Source: Nageia nagi (Eukaryota > Pinophyta). Taken from it: 64,000 nt of DNA. The notes under the pieces were generated by a model, which worked only from the letters and a program-made list of their open reading frames with translations, did not search any database and was not told where the DNA came from. The translations under genes were made by a program, and so were the position numbers. Below, one piece after another: positions 12,495 through 25,147 of the stretch (the stretch's first letter is position 1; each line of letters begins with the position of its first letter). Location: assembly GCA_050084985.1 (NCBI GenBank), contig JBITNC010000001.1:10664001-10728000 (forward strand), read 5' to 3'.

Positions 12495-12990
12495 TGTAAA
12501 ATTTGTAATGTAATATTATTTAATATTTCTCCTTAATGTAAATTCACTTAATACTTAAAGTATCATTAGATACCTTAAAGTATTAAGGGAATAAAAATAG
12601 GAGAAGGATTAAAAATAAGTATGAGTTTAAAAATAGGTAAAGGATTAAAAATAGAAAAAGGATTAATTATAGAGTGGGTTTCTTCTTATATAAAGAGAAG
12701 ATCCCTTCCCCTTCTCTAGTTACACAATTGTAATGTAAGCTTTGCTATAGGTTTAGAGTGTGTAAGAGAGAGATAAGAGATTTTGTAAGAGAGGTCCTTG
12801 AGAATAAGAAGATCTTAGTTAATGGATGTACTTCTAAGAATAGAGAAACCACTTTATATCTTGTGTTATTTATGTTATTGGATTTAGTTATTATGCTATT
12901 GTGTTGATGTTGAAAGTGCCTTCTTGAGATATTAGGATATTAGAAGTTAATTTAGAAAAGATTAATTTCTTTAAGAAAAAGACTACTCAA
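12495..12990 (+). mobile_element. Copia solo LTR inside Element B extra ORF
   Basis: The segment matches, in opposite orientation, the 3' LTR of the copia element at 61044-61499. Shared landmarks are TGTAATGTAATATT near the start, TGTAAATTCACTTAATAC, the imperfect palindrome around AAGTATC...GATACCTT near 12557-12583, then AGGGAATAAAAATAG, and the end segment around AGATATTAG...TTTAGAAA. No copia coding sequence or primer site follows, and Element B ORF homology resumes to the right near 13.02 kb, so this is a solo LTR left by recombination. The right edge is approximate, and I could not fix a target duplication. Confidence 0.78.
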
Positions 12991-13593
12991 AGAATTGAAT
13001 GGTATTGGCTACCCAACTAGCAGCACTACCCTCTACATTCTATTCCTCCCATAATTTAGGAGCTTTCATTTCAATCAAAGAATTAAATAATTTGTTAATA
13101 AATTCTAGCTCTATTGTGAGCTAGTGTTTACCAATGTCCATGTTGAACACCAAATTTTGGAGTTCGCATATATCTTAGATCCTTTTCAAATATGATTATC
13201 TTAGTTTAGGAGTAATGGAGTTATATCTTTCTTAGTCAAGACTCTCAACCAAATATGCATTTTCTCAATAACTAACCTTGGTATATCTAGAGCCAACTGA
13301 TGGAGAGTGGTTTACGTGCTGAACTGTTTGATGGCTTGTAATGTTTATTCTTTTAACAAATGCAAATATGATAGGTCACCATCCTATCTTCAACTTACTA
13401 CACCAAGAATTTTTTGAAGCCTTTTATGAGTAGCAATAGTTTTGAATTATCATTCATAATACTTTGTTAGCTTCTATGATGGTTTGTAACTCAACCTCAA
13501 CTTGTTTGACCTTTTAGCCATCTATAACTGTAGCTTCAGCTTTAAGATCTTGTATGGTTTGATTTGCATTATCTAAATCAACCTTTGTTTCTA

Positions 13594-13881
13594 TCAAACC
13601 CTTATCAAGTTTAACTTTTGCTTATCAAGCTTTGCAAGCAGGTATTTATTTTTATTTTGCAACCTAGCCACTATTTTATCTTTAAGGGAGAAGTCTTTCT
13701 TATATTGATCAATTTTCTTATTCAATTTATCTATCTTAGTCTCCATTTCTTGAAGATTTTTACTGGCCACCATTGAAGTATTCATAAGGAACCTAGATTG
13801 GTCAATTATCGAAGCACTCTGCATACTTACATCAATTATAGCTATGGGAGTGGTATCCATTTTTCCTTCTTTGAAAGACAT
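13594..13881 (-). pseudogene. Coiled-coil fragment of Element B extra ORF
   Basis: This is an uninterrupted minus-strand stretch of 95 codons. After about residue 45 it is a heptad-like, Lys/Asp/Glu/Leu-rich helix (METKIDKLNKKIDQYKKDF and onward) with no helix breakers. It occupies the place of the long coiled coil in Element D ORF2 (33646-34983). It is part of the decayed ORF rather than a separate gene; its ATG is probably internal. Confidence 0.6.
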
Positions 13882-16560
13882 TTATGCTATCTTAATGAAT
13901 CCTTTTTTGTTACTTTACTAAAAATTCTTGACTGTTGCTTAGGAGCATAGAAAGTTTATTGACAAAAGTTGCCCAAGCAATGGGTTCTACAATTTATGTA
14001 GAAATAATTGATTTAATCTCCTCCTAGGAGGCTATAAGAATTAAAGAATGAGGAGATATTTACACATGAGGTGGAAGTTGTGACCCATTAAGTGGATTCT
14101 AATTACTTTGGAGGTGTAGAATCTTGAATTTTTATTTCTTTTTATGCTTCCTCCATGAGCTTATCTTCATCATAAACTTTATTCATTAGGTATGAGTCTC
14201 TTTTTCTTCAGATTCATCATCATCATCATCATCACCCAAATCTGCCTCCGGGTGTAGCTACTATAGATCTATCTACTCCAAGTACATTTCCCCTACCTTA
14301 TTGAATTTGCATGTGTTCCTTTTCTTGGGCTTCTTCTTTTTTGTACTTCTTTTTTTATACTTCTTCTTGAGAACCAGTGTCTATATTTTGAGGCTCTTGT
14401 AACTTCTCTATATTAAAAATTTCTCCTTCTTTTTCCATAACCTCTAAAGTTTTTTCTATGATATTGGGAGGTGGAGGCATAGTCCTTTGTGACTGAGTTA
14501 TGGAGTGTGAGGTTTCTTTACTAGTTTTTCATCTTTCTTTGGGGTTTATCATTTTTAATAAGGGTTTGAATTCTCCTTCTCTTTTTTGGAGAAGATTCCC
14601 AAGAAGTAGTAGCAGTATTTGAGGGATTTTGTTCTCCCTTCTTTGTAAGCTCTTGTAAGCTAGATGGTTGTCTAACCTCTATTTGCCTCACTCTTGTGAT
14701 TGATTTTCCTTGAAAATTAAGTGGAAGAGGTTAGCCTAATTCTGGAAAAGGATATTTAGAATACTATGCTTTCTAAAGCTTATCATATTTGAATTTGTCA
14801 AATAATTCATTTTCAATATGATGAATCTTTATTGTGTGTTCAAATCTAAAATTTGTGAAATAATGGATTTTATTAGGGCCCTAACCCAAATTTGTTAACT
14901 GGGTGAGGAAATCTAAGCTGAGGGTAAAGTATTACCACTTATTTTTCCAATTCTTATATTTATTTATCCCCTCAAGGGTCATCCAAGTCTTGTTTAGGGT
15001 GGAAATTCCCATTAAAGGTAAATTTCTACTTCTTGCTTAATTTTATTTACAAAATATTCCACATGAGGTTATACTTATGGGCAAAGGCTAGGCACTTCTT
15101 GCTTGACCTTATTGCTTTTTTCATCTCCCCTGAAGGATCATACTTCCATAGGGCTTTTTCCATATCTAGTTTAAAATTCTATATAATAAATTCTGCTACA
15201 CTATCTTTAAAACCTGCTTCTAAAAGAGTGAATTTTTAGTAGAAGTTGGTATATCTACAAAATATTTAAAACTACCCTTAGATCCATACTTGGTCTTTAT
15301 GGCACATATTTTCCTACCCATCTATATGGAATATAGCTGAGAGGTTACATATTTAGGCAAGAAAAAAGGTTTTTCAAAATACCCATACCTCATAATCATG
15401 TTGCAGTCTTTGAGAAGGTACCAATCATTAACTTTATTTCCTCCCTATAGCTCCCACATAGTGCTCTTGTGTAGTCTTCTAGGAAGTCTTTATATTAACA
15501 ACTACACTATTATTGCATAGAATTTATCCATGAACTCATAATACAATCCATGCAACTTGCTCAATACTGGCACCCTTAAATCAATGGATATTAGTCCAGT
15601 ACTTGGATTCATTGGCTCAATTGGTAGCCTTGCCCCATAAGTTTGTCAAGGTTTTGATGGGAAAAGAGCCACCAAAGATATTAAGAGTGTTTGAAATTTG
15701 ATTTTTCAATTTGAAAAGACATCTCTTTATCTTATTAGAAATAAAATTCGAGAAGTCATAGCAAACATGTGCCTCTATGATATTGTAATCCATACGCACC
15801 ATGGCTTCATCTTCTTCTATTTGGTTTTTCCTTCTTAGAATGATTTCTAGTGTCTATAACACCTCTCTATCCCTCTTCTTTTAAAATAGGGCAATCTCAT
15901 AGCTTGGCTAGAGCTGTGTGGTTCTATTCCCCTGATATCTCTCATCAATCCAGTTTATCATTTCATCTTCATTACTATATAAATTATTCTTCTCTCTTTT
16001 TAAATCAATCTATTTCTTCACATGGAAAGTCCAATCAATTGGAACAATAAATAATTGAAGAATAGAATCAAAGGAGTAGTCCACTATTACTTCAAATTTT
16101 ATCTCTGACTCTTCTCCCTGCTCTTGGTCCTTAAACATTCCTATTTGATAACTTTATTGGTTATGCCTATGTGCCATCGAATACAACAGCTCAAGGTAAG
16201 TGAATGATTCATAGGGCACATGGTCAATCATGATATCTCTCTTTGATTATGCTAATGATTTCTCTTTTTTGGCAACTTCAAGACTCATATGTTGTAAAAG
16301 GACATAATTGGAGTCATCCTTCCATGTATTAATGTAGTTCACCATGTCCATCTCAGTCTAGTTTAGCCCTAGAGCATAATCAAGGTATTCCTCTTGCATG
16401 GCTATTAGGTTGGCATCCACTTGGTATATTTTAGTTGGAGTTGATGATTTGGAAGTCTATATGGTGTCAACACTTTTTTTAGAACCTATGGTTTGCATTT
16501 AAGACTTGTAATCCACACTCTATAAGATCTTGCAACTTTGTATCTCCTTACTCAACTCAA

Positions 16561-17195
16561 CTTTGCAAATTGTAAGCTTTGATCACTCTAGAAACTTGTA
16601 TGCTAAAAAATGGCTAAATGTTGAGTCAAAGGATATACAGGATGTTTTATTTATCCAAGGTTTATGATACTTCTATTAATGGAAATTAATGCTTAGATTA
16701 TTGAGATTCATACATCATACAAATGGGGCTACCACAAGTTGGATGAGTTGGTTTGGAGTGTGCCAAATTTAAATTAGGGTACCTGTATGATAGTTTGAAA
16801 AAATTGAGTAAATATTTCCTCAAATGCTAACCTATTTAGTTGATAGCTTAGCAACACACGACATTAACCCTAGATCATATCAAATTAATGTGAGCATTAA
16901 AGGCTACCTACTTTCTTGGAAGTTATGTCTAGAAGATGTACAAGCCTTAATTTTTTTTTTTTAAATTATGTACACTATACATCTCTAGTGGGTGTTACAA
17001 GATCACCTCTTGGAAGCTATGTCTAGAAGATGTACAAGCCTTAAATTTTTTTTTGAAATTATGTACACTATACAATCTCTAATGGGTGTTACAAGATCAC
17101 TTTATTACCCGATAATGCTTCAAATAGATCCTATTAATAGGAATAGGTAATTCTTAGGATCCGATGATGTCTTGTAACCTAAATGCATTACTTTG
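16561..17195. repeat. Non-coding spacer of Element B with a 94-bp tandem duplication
   Basis: Between the integrase end and the extra ORF I see no coding sequence. Within it, 16915-17006 and 17009-17100 are a direct tandem copy (CTTGGAAG...GATCAC) with a 94-bp period, differing by a few bases and by the length of a poly-T run. Confidence 0.8.
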
Positions 17196-18265
17196 CATGG
17201 CTTGAGTGATGATTTAAGGCCCACTCCATAGAGAGTCAAATTTTTGGTGTCTCTGAGATTTGCTCTCTCCTCATCCCATTTGAGAACAATATCACTGGTT
17301 CAAACTTCACCTAGGAAGACTTTTTCTTATCAAACCATTTCTTGATAATGTGTTGATGATGTTGAAATGACTCATATGCTTTATTCAATCTTCCTCTAAT
17401 TTAAAGATTTTGATTATACCTGGATTGTAGTGGCTCAAATTCATGGTCCTCCATTTCTTGTAGGATTTTTAATGCTAGTAAATCAATGTGTACTGGCAAC
17501 ATAGGTATTTTACCATACACCAGTGCATATGGGGATGTTTTGATTGCTAATTTAATGTTGATTCTATCTACCCATAATGCAACATCCAATTTTTATGCCA
17601 TTATCTTGGATTCCCTTCAATTTTCTTTTGATGATTTGGGTTAGGTTTTTATTAGTTGATTTAGCTAACCCATTACTTATGGGTAATAATTTGAAGAGAA
17701 TAACTAGTATATCCCATATTCAACAATAAATTTTGACAAGTTACTTATAATAAATGTTAAGCCATTGTCTAAGAAAATAGTGTGTGGGATTCCAAAGTGA
17801 GTGATTATCCTTTTGATCATTTCTATCATCGCTTCTTGATCTGCATTCTTAGATGGCATTACTTTTGACCATCTAGTAAAATAGTTTGTTGTAATTAATA
17901 ACTTATGGCCTACTAAGAAATTTGGGTTCATAACACCAATGAATTCCATACCCCATTATTGAAAGGGTTCCTCAACTATCACAAGTTTAAGAGACATTTA
18001 CAGCTTACCTTCTTTTTTCCACAAATCTATTGCATTTATCATATTCCCAGTAATCTTGAATGAATCTTAAAAAATGGTGGGCCAATAATACCTAGCTTAT
18101 AAAATTTTTGTTGCTGTAGTTGGTCCACTATAATGCCATCAAAGAATCTATAATGAAATTCATGCAATATTCTTTGGGATTCATCATGAGTCACACATCT
18201 TAATAGGGTTTGATCAAATGTTTTTCTATACAAATGGGCATGTATCATCATAAACTTCAAGGAAT
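17196..18265 (-). pseudogene. Element B integrase, decayed
   Basis: In minus-strand order there is a zinc-binding N-terminal region (18260-18039, with DQTLLRCVTHDESQRIL matching the same block in Element C), a catalytic core (about 17990-17640), and a C-terminal stretch (17589-17401, ALWVDRINIKLAIKTSPYALVYG). The core has TTNYFTRWSKVMPSKN and IIxHFGIPHTIFLDNG, where the second catalytic Asp is in DNG. Near 17.25 kb a KWDEERA block precedes the decayed GPY module. Stops separate these blocks. The relationship to Element C is close over every block. Confidence 0.85.
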
Positions 18266-18284
18266 ACAGCTTGAATCTCCTCCT

Positions 18285-19620
18285 CTAAAATCTATCCAGA
18301 GATTTAAGACATTTACTAGTTTGAAAATAAAAAATAACTTGCTTAATCCAATCACTTTCTTCATTTAGTTTGTACTCATCATCCATAATAGCAATCATAT
18401 ATGAAGCTTCAGCTATATTTTCACATAGAGCCTTGCCTCTAATGATATTGGTTGGCTTAATTTCTATATCATATTCCATTATTTTAGTAATCCAACTAGC
18501 CTTTCCTTCACCTGAGTCTCCTTGTATAACATAATTTCTTACATCTAGATGGATAGTAAATACAAGAATTCTATTATGGGATACATAATTCTTGAATTTA
18601 TTAAGTCATTCATTATGTAAAATACTTACTTTTTAATAATGATACCTTCTATGTTGATGCGTGTTTGGCTATGAAAGGCAATCGAATGTTCTTCTTTGTT
18701 ATCATCTTTCTATGCTAGAATTAAGCAATGCTTCTTTCTACTCCATATGCATACATGATGAAATATTTTAACATATTAAGATTTTTAAGCATAGGAGCTT
18801 CTATTATAGCCTTTTTAATTTCTTTAAAGGCTAGTTTTGCTTCACTTGACCAAGAGAATATAGCATCTTTCTTTAGCATTGAAGTGATTAGGGATACAAT
18901 TTCTAAAAAATTATTAATAAATTTTCTAACAAAATTGATCTAACCAAGGAATGATTGCAAGGCTTTATTGTTAAAAGGGAGTGGCAATGCTTCAATAGAT
19001 TTCACTCTGTTTGGATCAATCACTAATCCCTCCTCTAAAGACAATGTGGCCAAGTAATTTTCCTTGGTTAACCATATAAATAGATTTTTTTTTATTAATT
19101 GAAATGCCAAATTTCATGCATTTTTCAAAAACTTGTCTGAGGTATTCTAGATGATCCTTTTTGCTTTTAGAGAATATTGTAATATCATCTAGATAGATTA
19201 AGATAATCTTATTTATTAGTTCACCAAATGCATGATCCATGGCTATTTAAACATAGCTTTCGCATTAGAAAGACCAAAAGGCATTCATTGAAAAGCAAAT
19301 GTCCACCACTTGGTTGTAAATGTAGTTTTTATTGATCTTCATCTTTCAACCAAATCTAGTTAAATTCTAAGTACCATCAATCATTGAAAAATAGAAGCTC
19401 TAGCTACTATATGCAAGATCTATTCATAGGTTGGGAGAGGATAATTATCTTTGAGAGACACTTGATTCAAATTTTTGAAATCAACACATAGTTAGATCTT
19501 CCACCTTTCTTTCTAATAGGAACAGATTTAGGCTGAAGTAGATGCTTGATAGGATAATAATTTTTAATCAAAAAGCTTAATCAATCTTATCCATTGGTTC
19601 TTTATTTTTGGGTTGACTGA
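18285..19620 (-). pseudogene. Element B reverse transcriptase and RNase H, decayed
   Basis: The frame at 19240-19016 carries the RT catalytic box as IYLDD within MDHAFGELINKIILIYLDDITIFSKS, followed by the thumb motif GKLLGHIV. Upstream (19.6-19.25 kb), fragments of the RT fingers and palm are visible (SMIDG near 19.39 kb). Downstream, 18990-18500 holds the connection and RNase H remains, and 18479-18285 the RNase H end and tether (MEYDIEIKPTNIIRGKALCENIA). Stops and frame changes occur throughout. Element C has the same blocks in the opposite orientation. Confidence 0.85.
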
Positions 19621-21700
19621 CTTATATTTTTGCCTTATGATTTACATCTAGGTTTAAGTTCAATTGTGTGTTGAATACATTCTTATCATATGTATTAAGA
19701 TCATCATAATTCCAAAGCAATTACTTTGGATACTCATATATTTGAGACATAACAACTTTTTTCATCAACACTCTAAACCAACCTGTTAATTTACCGAGTT
19801 CTATTCAAGCTCAAATAATCTTATTCTAGATGGCTAGGATTTAGCTTTTTGGATATCTTCTATATTAAATAATTTCAAAAGAGAGTAATTAATTTGTATA
19901 CATTATTTTGAGTTCGGAAACATCTGATTCTAGAAATTAGTTAGGTAATTCCTAAATACCAAAGTTAGACCTATGCTTCATCCAGAGGAAGTTCATAATT
20001 GTTCATCAGAATTGAATACTTGCCAAAATTTGTAACATTAGTACTAATGCCTAAATTGAACTTTGACTCCAATGAGCTCCTCTTTTAAATGAGCAGGATT
20101 ATAAGTGCACATTCTACAATTACATCAGCTATTTGATTATACCTTTTAGAATTAGATATAAAATTGATAGTAAGAATGACTCAATAAATCTCAAACTCTA
20201 TTCTATGGGTCTCAAATATGATGTTTTCATAATCTAGTTTTTGACTTGCTTTATGACCAATTCTGAATCACATGGATAATTAGCATCAAATGCCTATACT
20301 ATATTGTTTTAGATAACCTAAACAAAGGGCTTCTACTTAGCAACATTATTTTAAAATCAATGTGAATTTGAAGGAGAATATTTTCATATGTCCTTCTAGA
20401 GATTGAATACAACTCTAGTACACATAATGTTACATCTAGATCCATCAAAGTACATTATCCATATCTCATGTTCCTTTTTAGCTATGTCGATATTGGTTGT
20501 AATTTAATTATAAAAATAATTTCCATGCCAATTATGACCTAATAATTAAATCATTTGCTAAAATAACTTTATTGTTAGGATTGATTTTCTAAGTTATCCT
20601 TTTCAAATACTTTCAGAGGTTAGGGCCATTCATATAGTTTTGTTTATATCTTCTTAAATGAACACTTTTGGTGCCTCATTTAGAATTTTTATTTGTTTAT
20701 TTTGGAAGGAAGTAAAATATGAGTATAGTCTAAAGCTAAGTAGCCTCCAATTTAGCGTAAATTCTCTAATAGACATATTATCAAATAGAGGTGGAAGATA
20801 ACCACAATGATATCTTGAATAACACAAAGTCAGGGAATGCATTCATAGTTATGGACTTCTTTAACACTACAAGAATCTATAGAGGAAAATCCAATTGCAT
20901 GACACCATCATATACATTTGTAATTTATAGCTTCATTTCATTTGCAATAGCTTTAGAATCACAATTATTGCAAACTTTGGTATCTATCATACAATTATTT
21001 ATACCAACCTTAATCTTAGGGATAATTAGAATGGTGGAGTCTCCTAACCTATTGGAGTAGAGGGACTCCTTAGCATTGCAAGATGACATTTCTTAATTTA
21101 TCCTTTCTTACTATGCATTAATTCAAGGCCTTTTGCAAAGTCTAATTGACTTGGTATCTTTAATGTATCAAGCATATATCTTTGAAGAGTTCTTCAGTTA
21201 TTCATAATATATATGGAGCATATGGGATAAACTTACTTGATTTCACTTGTTGATGTGTTCTGAAATTATTGAGTGGCTTTTTCTTTATGATAATATGTAA
21301 TAAAAGGAAACCTCAATGTATTAGGTCTCTCCTTCTCTAGGAATTCTTTTCTAACTATAGCAGGATTTGTTTTAGCAAGGACATTAATACCTAGATTCTA
21401 AGAAACACTACTTGAATATGCTGGAATTGATGTTATTGATTCTAAGGTTGGGCTAAGGGAGTCTTAGCTTTCTTAGGTTCAAGTTATACTAGAAGAGATG
21501 CTTGATTTTGCTAAGTAACTAGGGGTTGTTGTGGAGTTGTTGAAAAGAAGCTCTAGTTTGAACATAATTTACTTATTCTTTAGCATATCTCGAAAGCCAA
21601 AACTTTACCATGGTGAGATCAATAGTAGGATCTGATGCAGGTTCCACTATCTATTTTGAATTTAATCTTAAAGATTAATGTTGATAAATTACACATGAGT
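19621..21700 (-). other. Element B internal region without recognisable domain
   Basis: It lies between gag and RT on the minus strand, where protease should be. I see short frames but no aspartic protease motif that I would defend. A conserved-looking segment near 21.05-20.94 kb (two Cys residues 3 apart in KVCNNCDSK) is too short to name. Confidence 0.35.
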
Positions 21701-21799
21701 CTAGAAATGAGGAGCTAAACATGGGGAATACCATTTTGTAATGCTTGAAGCAACACTTTCTATAGAACTCATCATAATAGTATTTTTAATTATTTTGGG

Positions 21800-22840
21800 G
21801 AAACTTGATTATTCTAGCTAGTTCATATTAGGCTAGAATCTAGGTTGATATTGATTATCATATCTTCTATAATTAAAACTTTGATTCTACCTTCCTTGCA
21901 AAGTGAGCTTATTGGTAAGTTTCCTAATAATTACCTCTAATTTTCTTCTTCTTTCCTCTTCTTGAGATTTAGGATCAATACTAGCATTAGTGGATGTAAG
22001 AGCAGGTAATGTTGGTATCTGATTATCAATAATAGGCTTAGAAGGAAGTGGTAAGCTTAAAACTCTAGGATGAGCAATTTATGAGATTTATTTAGCAATT
22101 AAATCAAGAAATAATGGCATGATGGTTCTAGACTGCATCTTTCAAGAGGATACCAAGGTATGCTTTGAAGTTTTTGCTATCTGGTAAACATCTAGGAAGA
22201 TATCTCTTGACATAACAATGAGCATATTAAGATCTTAGAGAAAGGCCTTCTTATAATATACCAAAGCTTGTGCACTTGTTGGTCTAATCCTTACTTGAAT
22301 AGATTTCCATGTTCTCTCTAATTTGATGTTGAAATCATCAATGGACTCATGAGGATGTCTTTTGTTACATGCTATAAGGCTAAGGAATGTACTATCATCA
22401 CCATCTATAGCAAATATTTTGATTAAAGCTTGACATAACTCTCTCCATAAATTCATAGATTGGGATGTGAGAGTTTTGAACCATTCAATTGCTTTGCCTT
22501 CAAAAGAGTATTATAATAACCTAGTCATCACAGTTTCATTAGTGATATCAAAGCTTAAATCCAATAAAGATACATCTTGATAATGTTCATATAGTGTTTT
22601 ACTAGACCCATCTACTTAGGTAAAACTTTGAATGTTGCTTGAGGTATAGCATGGGAGTTAGCAGCAACGACCAAAGGATGACCATTATTCCAAGAAGGAA
22701 AATCTATTGGCTGAGCCATGCTTGGAGTATCGATAGCAAGTGAAGGATTTTTTGGGATTGAATCAAATACAACTGATAGTGGGATTGCCCTTAAGGGAAT
22801 TATAGGGGATATAGCCGAGAAATCTTTCACCTAGTCCTCC
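21800..22840 (-). pseudogene. Element B gag, decayed
   Basis: Frames at 22830-22612 and 22456-22235 match Element D gag in the same order. PIDFPSWNNGHPLVVAANSH parallels NIYPEWDNGVPIALAVLHD, and HESIDDFNIKLERTWKSI with RPTSAQALVYYKKAF parallels NIPDFNIRFQRTW with RPQQFQALMYYLRAF. This is the Retrotrans_gag fold (capsid-like shell protein). Further on, NYRRYDNQYQ near 21.87 kb looks like the basic C-terminal tail. At least two stops break it. Confidence 0.82.
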
Positions 22841-22949
22841 TATGAGGAATTGACAGCTCTTGGAACCTAGGCTATCTAAGGGAACTTCTAGCACTACTTC
22901 TAGTAAGTCTACATTTTGGAGTTGCTATGGTTCAAAATATTGATTGGTT

Positions 22950-23105
22950 GATAGTAGAGTCACCAATAAGGTTAAAATAACCTTATAATATTTGAAGAAT
23001 CTAATTGATAGCCCACTATACATGGGTATTTGGCCTATTTATGCTTGCTAAATATGGAATTTTAGTTCATGTCCCATCGAACGTGCCAAAAATGGAAGTT
23101 TCTAC
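22950..23105 (-). promoter_or_regulatory. Element B leader with conserved primer-site-like motifs
   Basis: On the minus strand, starting about 10 bases inside the right LTR, the sequence reads TTTTTGGCACGTTCGATGGGA, and about 100 bases on TTATTGGTGACTCTAC. Element D has TTTTTGGCACGCCCGGTGGGA and TTATTGGCGACTCTGC at the equivalent place before gag. The first motif is the likely tRNA primer-binding region, but I could not assign it to a specific tRNA. Confidence 0.55.
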
Positions 23106-24194
23106 TATTGATCTATATAATGTAACCTTAAAAGATTTGGTCTGATTGAGTTCTCCATTACCTGCAATAGTAGGTTCCTTAATAGAGTAGAAGGTGTTTG
23201 GGAATGTACTCATGTTGCTTTTTTGCTTAATCTTTGGGTTATAGGTTATAAATTGTAAAGGTTTAAAGTAACAAGAAAGAGATTAAAGGTAGAGAGTTAT
23301 TAGAAAGGGATGAACACATTAAACTAAAATATAAATAAGAACTTCATATCCTGAGGATTGCAGCATAAGCAACAATCCATAACCAAGATTAAGAATAGCG
23401 AGCTATCTTACCCTTGGGGTCTTGCAATCATAATACATAGCCATAACTTAAGACAACATCTCATACATAACATTTACAAAAGTAATGACAACCACTTGTT
23501 GCAAAAGGGCAAAGCATTATCTATTTGCATTATCATATATGAAAGCATCTTACAAACCTAGGCAAATTTTTTAAAATATCCAACCTCATTGATTTCTAAC
23601 AGTCCATAATTTATACATTTACATGCTCTGTTAGGTTGTTATTATCATTAATATACATAATTACTCATCTTTATTGAAGCTAGCGAAAAAAATTATTTAC
23701 AATAAATATTACAACTTGTTAGATTGCATAGTGAATAAGTACCAATAACATGACTATCTAGGCATCTGCACTTTTTGAACAATCATATCCATTGAGTCAT
23801 AATCCTCCTGACATGTTGTTGATTGCTCCTTCTTTGGCCCTATAGTTGATTGAATATCATGCTGTAGCTAATGGAATAAGTACTTATCTACAATCTGATA
23901 GGTACAATCTAATATTATGTTCTTTCGATAGCTATCTACTTCTTTGCAACATTGATGGTCCATATTATAGTTCTAAATGAATAGAGTAATGGGGGGTTGT
24001 AAATAGTATATCAACTTAGTTCAAGAAGAAACTAACATTGTTATGTGGAATTGAGTTGAATTTGACACATTAATAGGGCCTCAAAGATCAAACACTTAAG
24101 ATCAAGTGGACCGAGTGTTATTTCTTACCCATTACTCTTACCTTAGTCTATCAGGTCTTATTTCTTTTGATGGGTTCTATTGAAAATTTGGCTC

Positions 24195-24560
24195 TTCTTA
24201 GTACTCGTTGATTTTAGCCAAAAGTTATGACATCATCACTCAAAATTAGTGAGCTCTATTTGGTATCTTCATGAGTCATCACCTGCCATTACTTATTTTG
24301 GGACCTGTTGATTTTAGCCAAAAGTTCTGACATCATCACTTAAAATTAATGGGCTATATTTGGTATCTTCATGAATCATCACTGACTATTACTTATTCTA
24401 GGACCCATTGATTTTAGCCAAAATTTTAAATCATCGACTCAAAATTGATGGGCTTTATTTGGTATCTTCATGAATCATCACCCATCATTACTTGTTCCAA
24501 GACCCATTGATTTTAACCAAATGTTTTGACATCACTATTGAAAATTAATGAACTTTATTT
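24195..24560. repeat. Tandem array, about 86 bp unit, 4 copies, in Element B right LTR
   Basis: It has the same unit and order as the array in the left LTR, with TTTTAGCCAAAAG and GGTATCTTCATGAATCATCAC recurring about every 85 bp. Confidence 0.83.
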
Positions 24561-24604
24561 ACTTTTGGTCATCTCTCGCTGATTATTTGGACATAACTTG
24601 GACT

Positions 24605-24755
24605 TATATTTACAAAAACTCCTAGATGTGTATTTATAAAAACTCTTAATGGTGTATTTTCAAAAACTCCCAGGACACTGTATTTACAATAACTCCTAAA
24701 TATTGTATTTACAATAACTCTTAATATTGTATTTTCAACAACTCCTGGATATTTC
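24605..24755. repeat. Short tandem array, about 25 bp unit, in Element B right LTR
   Basis: It has units of TATTTACAAAAACTC type, as in the left LTR, with fewer and more diverged copies. Confidence 0.75.
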
Positions 24756-25147
24756 CTTATACTTTTCTCTTCCCATACATAATTCAACATTGCCTAGATG
24801 TGACATATTTACTCCCAAACATGATTCTTTTATACATACAGTTCTTGCCCCATTTGACTATTAATACGACTTAAGGTTTATCCCATGAGTTATCATAACA
24901 TCCAATTGATTTTAACTAGAAATTTACAAGGTAAAATATAAAAGAAAAGACTTATACATACAATAGTTGGATTATATATACAATAGTCAGATCTTGACAA
25001 CACTCAGAATTCTTTAGACTTAGGGCTAATAGAAGACTCAAATTTAATGTTAAAGGGAAGAGAGTTGGAATAGAAAGAATTTTTTGAAATGAATAAAAGA
25101 ATGATAGTGTGTTACCCCAACTCAAAGTGTGATTCTGAAATAATACA

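Larger units (their letters stand above)
12193..16560 (-). pseudogene. Element B extra ORF 3' of integrase (homologue of Element D ORF2), decayed
   Basis: Minus-strand conceptual translation shows patches homologous to Element D ORF2. Near 15.45-15.30 kb it reads DWYLLKD, then MRYGYFEKPFFLPKYVT, against DWFF, then IRLYGFSGAPFLLPIHVT in D. Near 15.75 kb YDFSNFISNKIKRCL parallels YDWAIALSDGIAEQL. Near 14.22 kb is an acidic DDDDDDDESEEKE run, near 14.58 kb an SPKKRR basic run, at 13594-13881 a coiled coil, and near 13.06 kb APKLWEE against IPELWKS. Many stops interrupt it, and a copia solo LTR (12495-12990) splits the C-terminal part. The function of this protein is unknown to me. It lies in sense orientation downstream of integrase, the place where Athila elements carry an env-like ORF, but I see no signal peptide or membrane segment. 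Confidence 0.75.
10140..25147 (-). mobile_element. Element B: Ty3/gypsy retrotransposon with extra 3' ORF, decayed
   Basis: Two direct long repeats (about 10140-12192 and 23106-25147) flank a minus-strand internal region: leader, gag, reverse transcriptase, RNase H, integrase, and an extra ORF between integrase and the left LTR. Every frame has stops. Both LTRs share long near-matching stretches, for example beginning TGAACACATT at 10330 and 23311, but carry many base changes and indels, so the insertion is old. A copia solo LTR lies inside the extra ORF. The RT and integrase closely resemble Element C, and gag and the extra ORF resemble Element D, so B, C and D are one superfamily of elements. 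Confidence 0.88.
23106..25147 (-). repeat. Element B right LTR (5' LTR by coding direction)
   Basis: It pairs with the left LTR. The inner edge is set by alignment to Element D (TATTGATC at 23106 against TGTTGATT in D, each just outside the leader motif), and the outer edge at TACA ending 25147. The strongly matching core starts at 23311. It holds the same two tandem arrays as the left LTR (24195-24560 and 24605-24755). Confidence 0.8.

Noticed and set aside
13000-13016. TGGTATTGGCTA as a copia primer site after the solo LTR
   Set aside because: Only about 7 of 12 positions match the initiator-Met site, and Element B ORF homology resumes at this point, so it is not a primer site.
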